From: Pseudomonas flexibilis
GTDB lineage: Bacteria; Pseudomonadota; Gammaproteobacteria; Pseudomonadales; Pseudomonadaceae
NCBI RefSeq assembly: GCF_000802425.1
Contig: NZ_JRUD01000019.1
Span: forward strand, 62,001-126,000
Direction: 5' to 3'
Length of the DNA stretch: 64,000 bases
Made by a program: the position numbers and the translations under genes. This document shows, piece by piece, positions 1 to 9,071 of the stretch (positions are counted from its first letter, which is position 1; each line of letters starts with the position of its first letter). The notes beneath the pieces were generated by a model. It was not told the origin of the DNA. It saw only the letters and a list, made by a program, of their open reading frames with translations, and did not search any database.

Positions 1-1
1 G

Positions 2-520
2 GACAGCGAGCTGATCGACATGCTGCGCGTGCATTTTCCCGAGGGGCGGGTCGACCGCGCCTTCGTGCGTGCCGCCGGCCGGCCGGAGAGCTTCGCCGCC
101 CAGGCGTTCAACCGGCTGCTGCGCGGCCTGGACATGCGCCTGCCGGAGGGCGTGGTACTGACCAGCCGCGAAGGCTTCCCGCGCACCTTCTTCCGCACCA
201 AGTTCTGGGAGGAGGACCCGCAGACCTACGGCGACATCGTTTTCCAGCCCGAGCCGCTGCCCCAGCACGTTGCCAGCACGCCGCTGACTCCGCATCAGAA
301 GCGCGAATTGCTGCGCTACGGGCCGGACGAGCCTCCGCTGTTCATCGGCCACTACTGGCGCGACGGCCGACCGGCGCCGATTCGCCACAACCTGGCGTGC
401 CTGGACTACAGCGCGGTGCTGGAAGGTCGCCTGGTGGCCTACCGCTTCGACGGCGAGCATCGGCTGCATGCCGACAAGTTCGTGTGGGTCGAGGTGGATA
501 GCCTGGGGGCGCCGCGATGA
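2..520 (+). CDS. Metallophosphoesterase-family protein, C-terminal part (gene begins left of the window)
   Basis: The reading frame is open to the left edge, so only about the last 172 residues are visible. The tail has the pattern of PrpE-like bacterial calcineurin-type phosphoesterases: a late GH motif (FIGHYWRDG) that normally supplies a metal ligand, followed by the CLDYSAV block and a closing strand with GRLVAYRFDGE. The N-terminal metal-binding motifs are outside the window, so activity cannot be judged. The stop overlaps the start of the rhomboid gene (ATGA), which indicates translational coupling. In P. aeruginosa a gene of this type precedes the same rhomboid gene. An in-frame ATG at 20 is internal, not the start. 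Confidence 0.7.
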   Translation, partial: DSELIDMLRVHFPEGRVDRAFVRAAGRPESFAAQAFNRLLRGLDMRLPEGVVLTSREGFPRTFFRTKFWEEDPQTYGDIVFQPEPLPQHVASTPLTPHQKRELLRYGPDEPPLFIGHYWRDGRPAPIRHNLACLDYSAVLEGRLVAYRFDGEHRLHADKFVWVEVDSLGAPR

Positions 521-1374
521 GCGCCGTGGCGGTGCTGCGCCTGCCGCTGGAGACCGATCTCAGCGGCTTCCTGGCGCTGTTGAAACGGATGGGCGTGCCT
601 TGCCGGGTCAGTGAGGAAAGCGGCCAGCAGGTGCTCTGGGTGCCGGACACGCTGGCGGCGCAGGTGCGCGAACTGTACGCGCGTTTCCCGCAGGGCGATC
701 CTGATGCGCCCATCGAGGGCGAGGTCGTATCGGCAACGCCGGTGCGCCGCTTCGGCAGCCTGCGCGAGGCGCCGTTCACCGCGCTGATGCTGTTGCTGAC
801 CCTGGTGGTGTTCGCCATCACCTGGGGTGGCGAGAACCTGGAGACCATCCGCTGGCTGAGTTTCGCGGATTACGGCATCACCGAGGAATACCTGTACTTC
901 GCCGACCTCGGCCACACCCTCGACAGCGGCCAGTGGTGGCGCCTGTTCACGCCGATGCTGGTGCACTTCGGCTGGCTGCACCTGGCCATGAACAGCCTCT
1001 GGTACTGGGAGCTGGGTCGGCGCGTCGAGGCCCATCAGGGGCGCTTCGCCTTGCTGGGCTTCACCCTGCTGTTCGCGCTGGTGTCCAACCTGGCGCAGTA
1101 CGTGTTCGGGGGTGTGGGCATCTTCGGCGGGTTGTCCGGCGTGCTCTATGGCCTGCTCGGGCACTGCTGGCTGTACCAGAAGCTGGCGCACAATCCCGCC
1201 TACCGGCTGCCGCCGGGTGTGGTGGGGCTGATGCTGGTCTGGCTGCTGGTGTGCCTGTCCGGGCTGGTCACTGCCCTGGGCCTGGGCGCCATCGCCAACG
1301 CCGCCCACGTTGGCGGCCTGCTGATCGGCTGCGCCACCGGGGTGCTCGGCGGCTGGCTGGCGCGCCGGCGCTGA
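517..1374 (+). CDS. Rhomboid-family intramembrane serine protease (GlpG-like)
   Basis: The 285-residue protein has a soluble N-terminal domain of about 85 residues followed by about six hydrophobic segments, the GlpG arrangement. Rhomboids cleave transmembrane helices of substrate proteins within the inner membrane. Catalytic features are visible: GGLSG with the nucleophile Ser207, the partner His264 in NAAHVGG, and the oxyanion-region pair His155/Asn159 in HLAMNSLWYWELG, which aligns with His150/Asn154 of E. coli GlpG. The start overlaps the previous stop by four bases. No substrate can be inferred from the neighbours. Confidence 0.92.
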   Translation: MSAVAVLRLPLETDLSGFLALLKRMGVPCRVSEESGQQVLWVPDTLAAQVRELYARFPQGDPDAPIEGEVVSATPVRRFGSLREAPFTALMLLLTLVVFAITWGGENLETIRWLSFADYGITEEYLYFADLGHTLDSGQWWRLFTPMLVHFGWLHLAMNSLWYWELGRRVEAHQGRFALLGFTLLFALVSNLAQYVFGGVGIFGGLSGVLYGLLGHCWLYQKLAHNPAYRLPPGVVGLMLVWLLVCLSGLVTALGLGAIANAAHVGGLLIGCATGVLGGWLARRR

Positions 1375-1433
1375 CTCGCCGCTTCTGTGGGAGCGGGGCG
1401 GTTCGCGCTTTTCCCTTAATCCTCCCGCCCCGC

Positions 1434-1439
1434 TAGAAT
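1434..1439 (+). promoter_or_regulatory. Candidate -10 box for the yeaC/DUF2797 genes
   Basis: TAGAAT lies 31 bases before the yeaC start. A weak -35-like TTCCCT sits at 1411-1416 with 17-base spacing. The gap after the rhomboid gene is 95 bases, so an independent promoter is plausible but unproven. Confidence 0.35.
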
Positions 1440-1469
1440 GGCCGGCGTTTCACTTTTCCGGAGTCGGCC

Positions 1470-1742
1470 ATGTCGTCCTTTATCGAAGCCATCGAGAACA
1501 TCACCCCCGAGATCTACCAGAACCTCAAGCAGGCCGTGGAGCTGGGCAAGTGGCCGGATGGCCGCAAGCTGACCCAGGAGCAGAAGGAAACCTGCCTGGG
1601 CGCGATGATCGCCTGGGAGCTGAAGAACCTGCCCGAGGAAGAGCGCACCGGCTTCATGAACGGCCAGGAATGCGGCTCGAAGAGCAAGAAGGCTGCCACC
1701 GAAAGCGATCTGTTCGCCCCGGCGTCCGGAACCCGCCACTGA
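1470..1742 (+). CDS. YeaC family protein (DUF1315)
   Basis: This small 90-residue acidic protein begins MSSFIEAIENITPEIYQNL and contains the family block LGKWPDGRKLTQEQKETCL. That combination identifies the DUF1315/YeaC family of uncharacterised cytosolic proteins found across gammaproteobacteria. It has a GGAG ribosome-binding site 6 bases upstream. Its TGA overlaps the ATG of the DUF2797 gene by one base (TGATG), so the two are co-translated. The function is unknown. The conserved pairing with a zinc-ribbon-like DUF2797 protein suggests a joint role. Confidence 0.85.
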   Translation: MSSFIEAIENITPEIYQNLKQAVELGKWPDGRKLTQEQKETCLGAMIAWELKNLPEEERTGFMNGQECGSKSKKAATESDLFAPASGTRH

Positions 1743-2572
1743 TGGTGGAACTCGGACGCGGCGCGCTGGACAAGATGGCCGCGCGCCTGGATGCCCCGGT
1801 GCAGTACGCCTTTCGCCTGGGCGAGCTGCAGGTGCCGGTCAATCCGCTGATCGGCAAGACCCTGTGCCTGGAATACCTGGGTGCCATCCACTGCAGCCAC
1901 TGCGGTCGCAAGACCAACAAGAGCTTCAGCCAGGGCTACTGCTACCCCTGTTTCAAGAAACTCCCCCAGTGCGACCTGTGCATCGTCAGCCCGGAGAAGT
2001 GTCATCACGAGCTGGGCACCTGCCGCGATCCCGAATGGGGCACGAGCTTCTGCATGACCGATCACGTGGTCTACCTGGCCAACTCCTCGGGCATCAAGGT
2101 CGGCATCACCCGCGCCACCCAACTGCCGACCCGCTGGCTGGACCAGGGCGCCACCCAGGCGCTGCCGATCCTGCGCGTGGCCACCCGGCAGCAGTCCGGG
2201 CTGGTGGAAGACCTGTTGCGCAGCCAGGTGCCGGACAAGACCAACTGGCGGGCGCTGCTCAAGGGCGACGCCGAACAGCTGGACCTGCCGGCCATCCGCG
2301 ACCAGGTGTTCGCCGCCTGCGCCGACGGTATCGGCCAGCTGCAGCAGCGCTTCGGCCTGCAGGCGATCCAGACCGTGCCGGATGCCGAGGTGCAGACCAT
2401 CCGCTATCCCGTCCAGGCGTACCCGGGCAAGATCGTCACCCACGATCTGGAAAAGACCCCGCGGGTCGAGGGCACCCTGCTGGGCATCAAGGGTCAATAC
2501 CTGATTCTGGATACCGGCGTGATCAACATCCGCAAGTTCACCGCCTACACCGTCGCCGCCAGCTGCGCGTAA
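1742..2572 (+). CDS. DUF2797 family cysteine-rich protein
   Basis: The 276-residue protein is placed in the DUF2797 family by its overall pattern. Residues about 40-100 are rich in paired cysteines (CSHC, CYPC, CDLC, then further Cys and His), typical of one or more zinc-ribbon modules. The central GIKVGITRATQLPTRWLDQGA block resembles a GIY-YIG-like fold, but this is only a visual likeness. The start at 1742 was chosen because it overlaps the yeaC stop (TGATG); the frame stays open further upstream inside yeaC. The biochemical role is unknown. A nucleic-acid-binding function is plausible from the zinc ribbons. Confidence 0.8.
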   Translation: MVELGRGALDKMAARLDAPVQYAFRLGELQVPVNPLIGKTLCLEYLGAIHCSHCGRKTNKSFSQGYCYPCFKKLPQCDLCIVSPEKCHHELGTCRDPEWGTSFCMTDHVVYLANSSGIKVGITRATQLPTRWLDQGATQALPILRVATRQQSGLVEDLLRSQVPDKTNWRALLKGDAEQLDLPAIRDQVFAACADGIGQLQQRFGLQAIQTVPDAEVQTIRYPVQAYPGKIVTHDLEKTPRVEGTLLGIKGQYLILDTGVINIRKFTAYTVAASCA

Positions 2573-2585
2573 CCCTGTTTCTTCG

Positions 2586-2607
2586 ACCCGCCGGGTCCGG
2601 CGGGTTT
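2586..2607 (+). terminator. Weak hairpin between the DUF2797 gene and pepN
   Basis: ACCCGCC (2586-2592) and GGCGGGT (2599-2605) form a perfect seven-pair stem with a six-base loop, followed by only a short T run. It could end the yeaC/DUF2797 transcript partially. Confidence 0.45.
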
Positions 2608-2629
2608 CGCGAACATGATTGAGGTTTCC

Positions 2630-5287
2630 ATGCGTACCGAACAGCCGAACACCATCTACCTCAAGGACTATCAGGTTCCCGACTACCTGATCGACGAGAC
2701 CACCCTGACCTTCGAGCTGTACGAGGATCACTCGCTGGTGCATGCCCAGCTGGTGATGCGTCGCAACCCGCAGGCCGGAGCCGGGCTTCCCCCGCTGGTG
2801 TTGCACGGTCAGGAGCTGGAACTGCTCAGCCTGAGCCTCAACGATCGCGAACTGGGCGCCGGCGACTACCAGCTCACCCCGGCTAGCCTGACCCTGCAGC
2901 CGGACAGCGCCAGCTTCACCCTGGACAGCACGGTGCGCATCCATCCGGAAAGCAACACCGCGCTGGAAGGCCTGTACAAGTCCGGCACGATGTTCTGCAC
3001 GCAGTGCGAGGCCGAGGGCTTTCGCAAGATCACCTACTACCTCGACCGCCCGGACGTGATGAGCAGCTTCACCACCACGGTCAGTGCCGACAAGCAGCGC
3101 TATCCCGTGCTGCTCTCCAACGGCAACCCGATCGCCGCCGGCGACGGCGAGGATGGCCGCCACTGGGCGACCTGGCAGGACCCGTTCAAGAAGCCGGCCT
3201 ACCTGTTCGCCCTGGTGGCCGGTGATCTGTGGTGCATCGAGGACAACTTCACCACGATGAGCGGCCGCGACGTGGCCCTGCGCATCTATGTCGAGCCGGA
3301 AAACATCGACAAGTGCCAGCACGCCATGGACAGCCTGAAGAAGTCCATGCGCTGGGACGAGGAGGTCTACGGCCGCGAATACGACCTGGACATCTTCATG
3401 ATCGTCGCGGTGAACGACTTCAACATGGGCGCCATGGAGAACAAGGGCCTCAACATCTTCAACTCCAGTGCCGTGCTGGCCCGCGCCGAGACCGCCACCG
3501 ACGCCGCCCACCAGCGCATCGAAGCCATCGTCGCCCACGAGTACTTCCACAACTGGTCCGGCAACCGCGTGACCTGCCGCGACTGGTTCCAGCTGTCGCT
3601 CAAGGAAGGCTTCACCGTGTTCCGCGACGCCGAGTTCAGCGCCGACATGAACTCGCGCACCGTCAAGCGCATCGAGGATGTGGCCTACCTGCGCACGCAC
3701 CAGTTCGCCGAGGACGCCGGCCCCATGGCCCACCCGGTGCGTCCGGACGCCTACATGGAGATCTCCAACTTCTACACCCTGACCGTGTACGAGAAGGGCG
3801 CCGAAGTGCTGCGCATGATCCACACCCTGCTGGGCGCCGACGCCTTCCGCAAGGGTTCGGACCTGTACTTCCAGCGCCACGACGGCCAGGCGGTGACCTG
3901 CGACGACTTCATCAAGGCCATGGAAGACGCCAGTGGCATCGACCTGACCCAGTTCAAGCGCTGGTACAGCCAGGCCGGCACGCCGCGCCTGCAGGTCAGC
4001 GAGGCCTACGACGCCGCCGCCCAGACCTACACCCTGACCTTCGCCCAGAGCTGCCCGGCGACCCCTGGCCAGGCAGAGAAGCAGCCGTTCGTGATCCCGG
4101 TCGCCCTGGGCCTGCTGGACGCGCAGGGCAACGACCTGCCGCTGCAGCTGGCCGGCGAAGCCGCGGCCCAGGGCACCAGTCGCGTGCTGTCGGTCACCGA
4201 GGCGCAGCAGTCGTTCACCTTCGTCAACCTGGCCGAGAAGCCGCTGCCCTCGCTGCTGCGCGGCTTCTCCGCGCCGGTGAAGCTGAGCTTCCCGTACAAC
4301 CGCGACCAGCTGATGTTCCTCATGCAGCACGACTCCGACGGCTTCAACCGCTGGGAGGCCGGCCAGCAGCTGGCCGTGCAGGTGCTGCAGGAGCTGGTCG
4401 GCCAGCGGCAGCGCGGCGAGGCCATGGTGCTGGATCAGCGCCTGATCGCCGCGCTGCGCACGCTGCTGGAAAACCAGCAGCTGGATCAGGCCATGGTCGC
4501 GGAGATGCTCAGCTTGCCGAGCGAGGCCTACCTGGCGGAGATCAGCGACGAGGCCGATGTCGACGCCATCCACGCCGCCCGCGAGTTCGTGCGCCAGCAG
4601 ATCGCCGAGGCGCTGTACGAGCCGCTGTGGGCCCGCTACCAGGCCAGCCGCGAGCAGTCCCGCCAGACCCCGTATGTGGCCGAGGCGGGGCAGATCGCCC
4701 GCCGCAGCCTGCAGAACATCGCCCTGAGCTACCTGATGGAAACGTGCCGCGAGGAAGTGCTGGCCGCCTGCCTGGAGCAGTACGAACACAGCGACAACAT
4801 GACCGAGCGTCTGCATGCGCTGGCGGTGCTGGTCAACTCGCCGTTCGAGGCCGAGAAGGCCGGTGCGCTGGCCAAGTTCGCCGAGCACTTCAAGGACAAC
4901 CCGCTGGTCATGGATCAGTGGTTCAGCGTGCAGGCCGGCAGCCCGCTGCCCGGCGGCCTGTCCCGTGTGCAACAGCTGATGGCGCACCCGGCGTTCAACC
5001 TGAAGAACCCCAACAAGGTGCGCTCGCTGATCGGCGCCTTCGCCAACCAGAACCACGTGAACTTCCACGCCCTGGACGGCAGCGGCTACCGCTTCCTGGC
5101 CGATCAGGTGATCGCCCTGAACGGCTTCAACCCGCAGATCGCGGCCCGCCAACTGGCGCCGCTGACCCGCTGGCGCAAGTTTGCACCGGCCCGCCAGGCG
5201 CTGATGCGCGGCGAGCTGGAGCGCATCCTGGCCAGCGGCGAGCTGTCGCCGGATGTGTATGAAGTGGTGAGCAAGAGCCTGGCGTAA
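2630..5287 (+). CDS. pepN: Aminopeptidase N (M1 metallopeptidase)
   Basis: The 885-residue cytosolic enzyme removes N-terminal residues from peptides. The length fits the bacterial PepN family. The M1 exopeptidase motif GAMEN is at residues 267-271. The zinc site is HEYFH at 303-307 with the third ligand Glu326, 18 residues after the second His (HExxH-x18-E). The N-terminus MRTEQPNTIYLKDYQVPDY is canonical. I start at 2630 because GAGG (2621-2624) is 5 bases upstream. An in-frame ATG at 2615 would add five residues and lacks a site. A strong terminator follows, so pepN is probably its own unit or the end of one. Confidence 0.97.
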   Translation: MRTEQPNTIYLKDYQVPDYLIDETTLTFELYEDHSLVHAQLVMRRNPQAGAGLPPLVLHGQELELLSLSLNDRELGAGDYQLTPASLTLQPDSASFTLDSTVRIHPESNTALEGLYKSGTMFCTQCEAEGFRKITYYLDRPDVMSSFTTTVSADKQRYPVLLSNGNPIAAGDGEDGRHWATWQDPFKKPAYLFALVAGDLWCIEDNFTTMSGRDVALRIYVEPENIDKCQHAMDSLKKSMRWDEEVYGREYDLDIFMIVAVNDFNMGAMENKGLNIFNSSAVLARAETATDAAHQRIEAIVAHEYFHNWSGNRVTCRDWFQLSLKEGFTVFRDAEFSADMNSRTVKRIEDVAYLRTHQFAEDAGPMAHPVRPDAYMEISNFYTLTVYEKGAEVLRMIHTLLGADAFRKGSDLYFQRHDGQAVTCDDFIKAMEDASGIDLTQFKRWYSQAGTPRLQVSEAYDAAAQTYTLTFAQSCPATPGQAEKQPFVIPVALGLLDAQGNDLPLQLAGEAAAQGTSRVLSVTEAQQSFTFVNLAEKPLPSLLRGFSAPVKLSFPYNRDQLMFLMQHDSDGFNRWEAGQQLAVQVLQELVGQRQRGEAMVLDQRLIAALRTLLENQQLDQAMVAEMLSLPSEAYLAEISDEADVDAIHAAREFVRQQIAEALYEPLWARYQASREQSRQTPYVAEAGQIARRSLQNIALSYLMETCREEVLAACLEQYEHSDNMTERLHALAVLVNSPFEAEKAGALAKFAEHFKDNPLVMDQWFSVQAGSPLPGGLSRVQQLMAHPAFNLKNPNKVRSLIGAFANQNHVNFHALDGSGYRFLADQVIALNGFNPQIAARQLAPLTRWRKFAPARQALMRGELERILASGELSPDVYEVVSKSLA

Positions 5288-5305
5288 GCGGGCGTTGCTG
5301 CACCC

Positions 5306-5342
5306 AAAGGCCGCCCCGGGCAACCGGGGTGGCCTTTTGTTT
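5306..5342 (+). terminator. Rho-independent terminator of pepN
   Basis: A GC-rich stem pairs AAAGGCCGCCCCGG with CCGGGGTGGCCTTT around a GCAA loop and ends in a T-rich tract, 19 bases after the pepN stop. Confidence 0.85.
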
Positions 5343-5385
5343 GCACGGCCGTCCTGCTGCCGACATGCCGCGGTGCGGGTGCCAT

Positions 5386-5416
5386 GGTGGACAAGGAAAG
5401 CGTTGTCCACCCTACG
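5386..5416. repeat. Palindromic repeat, GGTGGACAA/TTGTCCACC type
   Basis: Perfect nine-base arms (5386-5394 and 5403-5411) surround an eight-base loop, followed by CCTACG. Two relatives lie at 53594-53628 and 53643-53679. Confidence 0.6.
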
Positions 5417-5650
5417 CCTTTCTGGCCGCCGGGGCCCCGACTCTGATGTATTCGGCAAACTGGGATGCGGTTTTTCTGGCGCCTTTTTTCCGTCCTTGAT
5501 CGGCATCATGGAGGCGGGCGCCCGCCAACCGATAGCGTTGCGCCACCTTCCCGACTTCATTAGTCAGCTTGGTAATTCGGGGGAGGCGAGCGAATTGCCA
5601 GGCCGTGAGATCGTGCGATGAGAAGACTGTTCCGGCCCGCCGAGGCCCTG

Positions 5651-7639
5651 ATGAATCGCCTGAAGTACCCCCTCAAGTTCCTGGCCATGGGGCTGCTCAT
5701 GGTGCTGGCGCTGGCCGCCATGCTGTGGGGCATCGCCCGCCAGCAGCAGGCGACCATCGAGCGCGCCGAACAGGAGCAGCACGCCGCCGAGCTGGCCCGG
5801 CCGCTGTCCGAACTGGTGCGCCTGGCGCAGCAGCAGCGCGGTCTGTCCGCCCGTCTGTTGGGCGGCGACGGCGGCGACGGCGGCGCCGAGGCAGCCCTGC
5901 GCGAGGTGCAGCGCGACCTGGGCAACGGCCTGGCGCAACTGGAGGAGCGGCTCACTCCGGCCCAGCGCGACGCACTGGCACGGATACGCACGGAGTGGCA
6001 GCGCATGGTCGCCGAGCAGCCTGGCTGGAGTCGCGAACAGAGCTTCGGCGCGCATAGCGCCCTGGTGGATGAGCTGCTGCGCCTGCAGGCACGCATCGCC
6101 GATGACCATGGACTGACCTTCGACCCCGAGGCAGACACCTACTTCCTCAAGGCGGTGGCGGTGGAGCGCCTGCCGTTCCTGCTCGAGCGCTTCGGGCGCC
6201 TGCGTGCGCTGGGTTCCGGTGTGCTGGCGCGCGGCGAGGCGAGCGCCGAGGAACGCGGCATGCTGCTGGTGCGAGTCGACGAGATCAGCACTGGCCTGCG
6301 TGACATGCAGGACAGCCTGGACAAGGTGATCAACCTGCACCCGAATCTGCGTGATCGCCTGCAGCGTTCGCTGTCCCGCCTGCGTGAGCGCGGCGGCGAG
6401 ATCGAAAGGGTGGTGCAGGGCCTGGTCTACCAGGGCGAGTCCTCAATCAGCAGCGAAGCCTTCTACCGGCTGGCCACTGAGACGGTCGATGAAGGCTACC
6501 GGCAGATGTTCGAGGTGCTGTTGCCGGAGCTGGACCATCTGCTCGCCGAGCGCAGCGCCCAGGCGCGCGGCGAGCTGTTGCGCAACCTGGCGGTGTTACT
6601 GGGGCTGCTGGTGGTGGTGGGCTACCTGGCGACGGGGGCCTACTGGTCGGTGCTGGGCAGTGTGATCCGCCTGCGCGAGGGCAGCGAGCGGCTGGCCGCC
6701 GGCGACCTGACGGTGCGTATCCATCTGGAGGCACGCGATGAACTGGCGCAGGTGGCGGGCAGTTTCAATCACATGGCCGAATCCATGGCCCAGCTGATTG
6801 GTGGCATCAAGGGCCATTCGGATCAGGTGGCCGACGCCGCGCACCAGTTGGCGGCGGCCTCCGGGCAGATCCGCGTGGCGACCCAGCAGCAGAACGATGC
6901 GGCCTCCAGCATGGCGGCGGCGGTGGAACAGATGACCGTCAGCATCGAGGACATCAGCCGCAACGCCGCCAGCGCCGACGAACTGGCCAGCCGTTCGGGT
7001 CAGCTGTCGCGCCAGGGTGGCGAGATCGTCGCCTCGGTGGTCGGCGAGATCGGCGGCATCGCCGACTCGGTGGCCCATTCGGCGCGCACCATCGACGCGC
7101 TGGGCGAGCGCTCCGGCCAGATCGCCAGCATCGTCGACGTGATCGGCAACATCGCCTCGCAGACCAACCTGCTGGCGCTCAACGCGGCCATCGAGGCGGC
7201 GCGCGCCGGCGACAAGGGCCGCGGCTTTGCCGTGGTCGCCGACGAGGTGCGCCAGTTGTCCGAGCGCACCGCCGAATCGGCGCGGGAAATCGCCGACATG
7301 GTGCGCTCCATCCAGGACGGCATCCACGGGGCGGTGACCAGCATGGAGCAGGGCGTGGAGCGGGTCGGCGAAGGCGTCGGCCGGGCGCGACGCGCCGGCG
7401 AGGCCATGCAGCAGATCAGCGAAGCCGCCCAGCAGGTGGTATCGCGCGTGGCGGAGATCTCCCATGCCCTCAGGGAGCAGAGCAGTGCGTCCGGGGAAAT
7501 CGCCCGCCAGGTGGGGCTGATCGCCCGCATGACCGGCGAGAACGACGAGGCGGTGGCCAGCAACCACCAGACCGCCGGGCGGCTGGGAGAGCTGTCCACC
7601 GCCCTGCAGGGCAGTGTCGCGCGCTTCCGCGCCGCGTAG
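5651..7639 (+). CDS. Methyl-accepting chemotaxis protein
   Basis: The 662-residue inner-membrane chemoreceptor has one transmembrane helix at about 10-28, a periplasmic ligand-binding region of about 285 residues, a second helix at about 313-334, a HAMP domain, and a long cytoplasmic signalling coiled coil. The signalling tip, with [18 protein letters not shown] and [14 protein letters not shown], is the universal CheA/CheW contact. The periplasmic part begins with [11 protein letters not shown], which recalls nitrate/nitrite-sensing (NIT) domains, but the match is weak and the ligand is unknown. There is no obvious C-terminal CheR-tethering pentapeptide. The start at 5651 has GAGG 5 bases upstream; an in-frame ATG at 5618 has a poorer site. 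Confidence 0.93.
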   Translation: MNRLKYPLKFLAMGLLMVLALAAMLWGIARQQQATIERAEQEQHAAELARPLSELVRLAQQQRGLSARLLGGDGGDGGAEAALREVQRDLGNGLAQLEERLTPAQRDALARIRTEWQRMVAEQPGWSREQSFGAHSALVDELLRLQARIADDHGLTFDPEADTYFLKAVAVERLPFLLERFGRLRALGSGVLARGEASAEERGMLLVRVDEISTGLRDMQDSLDKVINLHPNLRDRLQRSLSRLRERGGEIERVVQGLVYQGESSISSEAFYRLATETVDEGYRQMFEVLLPELDHLLAERSAQARGELLRNLAVLLGLLVVVGYLATGAYWSVLGSVIRLREGSERLAAGDLTVRIHLEARDELAQVAGSFNHMAESMAQLIGGIKGHSDQVADAAHQLAAASGQIRVATQQQNDAASSMAAAVEQMTVSIEDISRNAASADELASRSGQLSRQGGEIVASVVGEIGGIADSVAHSARTIDALGERSGQIASIVDVIGNIASQTNLLALNAAIEAARAGDKGRGFAVVADEVRQLSERTAESAREIADMVRSIQDGIHGAVTSMEQGVERVGEGVGRARRAGEAMQQISEAAQQVVSRVAEISHALREQSSASGEIARQVGLIARMTGENDEAVASNHQTAGRLGELSTALQGSVARFRAA

Positions 7640-7642
7640 CGG

Positions 7643-8522
<880 letters not shown>

Positions 8523-8568
8523 AAAAGCCGGACGAAGCCCCGCGAAACCGCAACAGACGACCGGGCTC

Positions 8569-9024
8569 CTACAGCAGCGCCAGATCGTCGTGGATCAGTA
8601 CGCAATGGCGGCCGGCGTCATCTTCGTGGCAGGCGTACAGGTAGTACATGGTCACCTGGCCGCGTTCGTTCACCACGGCCACATAGTCGCCCGGCTCGGG
8701 GGTGAAGAACTGCGAGGTGCTGGGTTCGGCGCAGCATTCGATCAGCGCGGTGACGAACTGCTCGGGGTCCTCGTCGCCGAAGAAATCCTCCAGCTCGGCC
8801 TCGCCCCAGTGGGCCGGCGCCTGGAAGGGGCCCTGGAAGAGGATGCGCGCATCGCCGAGGTCTTCCTCTTCGGTGTCCGGATCATCCTCCTCGGCGGAGC
8901 GATACAGGGTGCAGTCGCGGGCGTCGGCGCTGTCCAGCACCTGCTGGCGGGCCTGCAGGCGCTTGGCGGGGTCCAGGCCGTCGGCCTCGCACATCTGGGC
9001 CCAGAGGGCGTCGTCAGGGTTCAC
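8569..9024 (-). CDS. Conserved hypothetical acidic protein
   Basis: I do not recognise this 151-residue protein. It is strongly acidic, with the run EEDDPDTEEEDLGD near residue 45 and several DE-rich patches. It has no signal peptide or membrane segment. Four cysteines occur, two of them near each other in IECCAEPS. The start is GTG at 9024 with GGAG 9 bases upstream. It lies 47 bases downstream of the last bat gene on the same strand, so it may be the tail of that operon. No function is proposed. Confidence 0.7.
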   Translation of the reverse strand: MNPDDALWAQMCEADGLDPAKRLQARQQVLDSADARDCTLYRSAEEDDPDTEEEDLGDARILFQGPFQAPAHWGEAELEDFFGDEDPEQFVTALIECCAEPSTSQFFTPEPGDYVAVVNERGQVTMYYLYACHEDDAGRHCVLIHDDLALL

Positions 9025-9071
9025 GAATCATTTCTCCATCATTGCCCAGGTGCAGGCGGCACCCGGTCGGG

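Larger units (their letters stand above)
5288..5650. other. Non-coding stretch between pepN and the chemoreceptor gene
   Basis: This 363-base stretch holds the pepN terminator (5306-5342), one copy of a palindromic repeat (5386-5416) and presumably the promoter of the chemoreceptor gene. I see no convincing small gene. Confidence 0.6.

Noticed and set aside
1514-5560. Long open frame of 1348 codons on the minus strand across yeaC, DUF2797 and pepN
   Set aside because: It is antisense to well-supported genes, has low-complexity His/Gln/Leu/Gly composition and no domain; it is a by-product of high GC at third positions.
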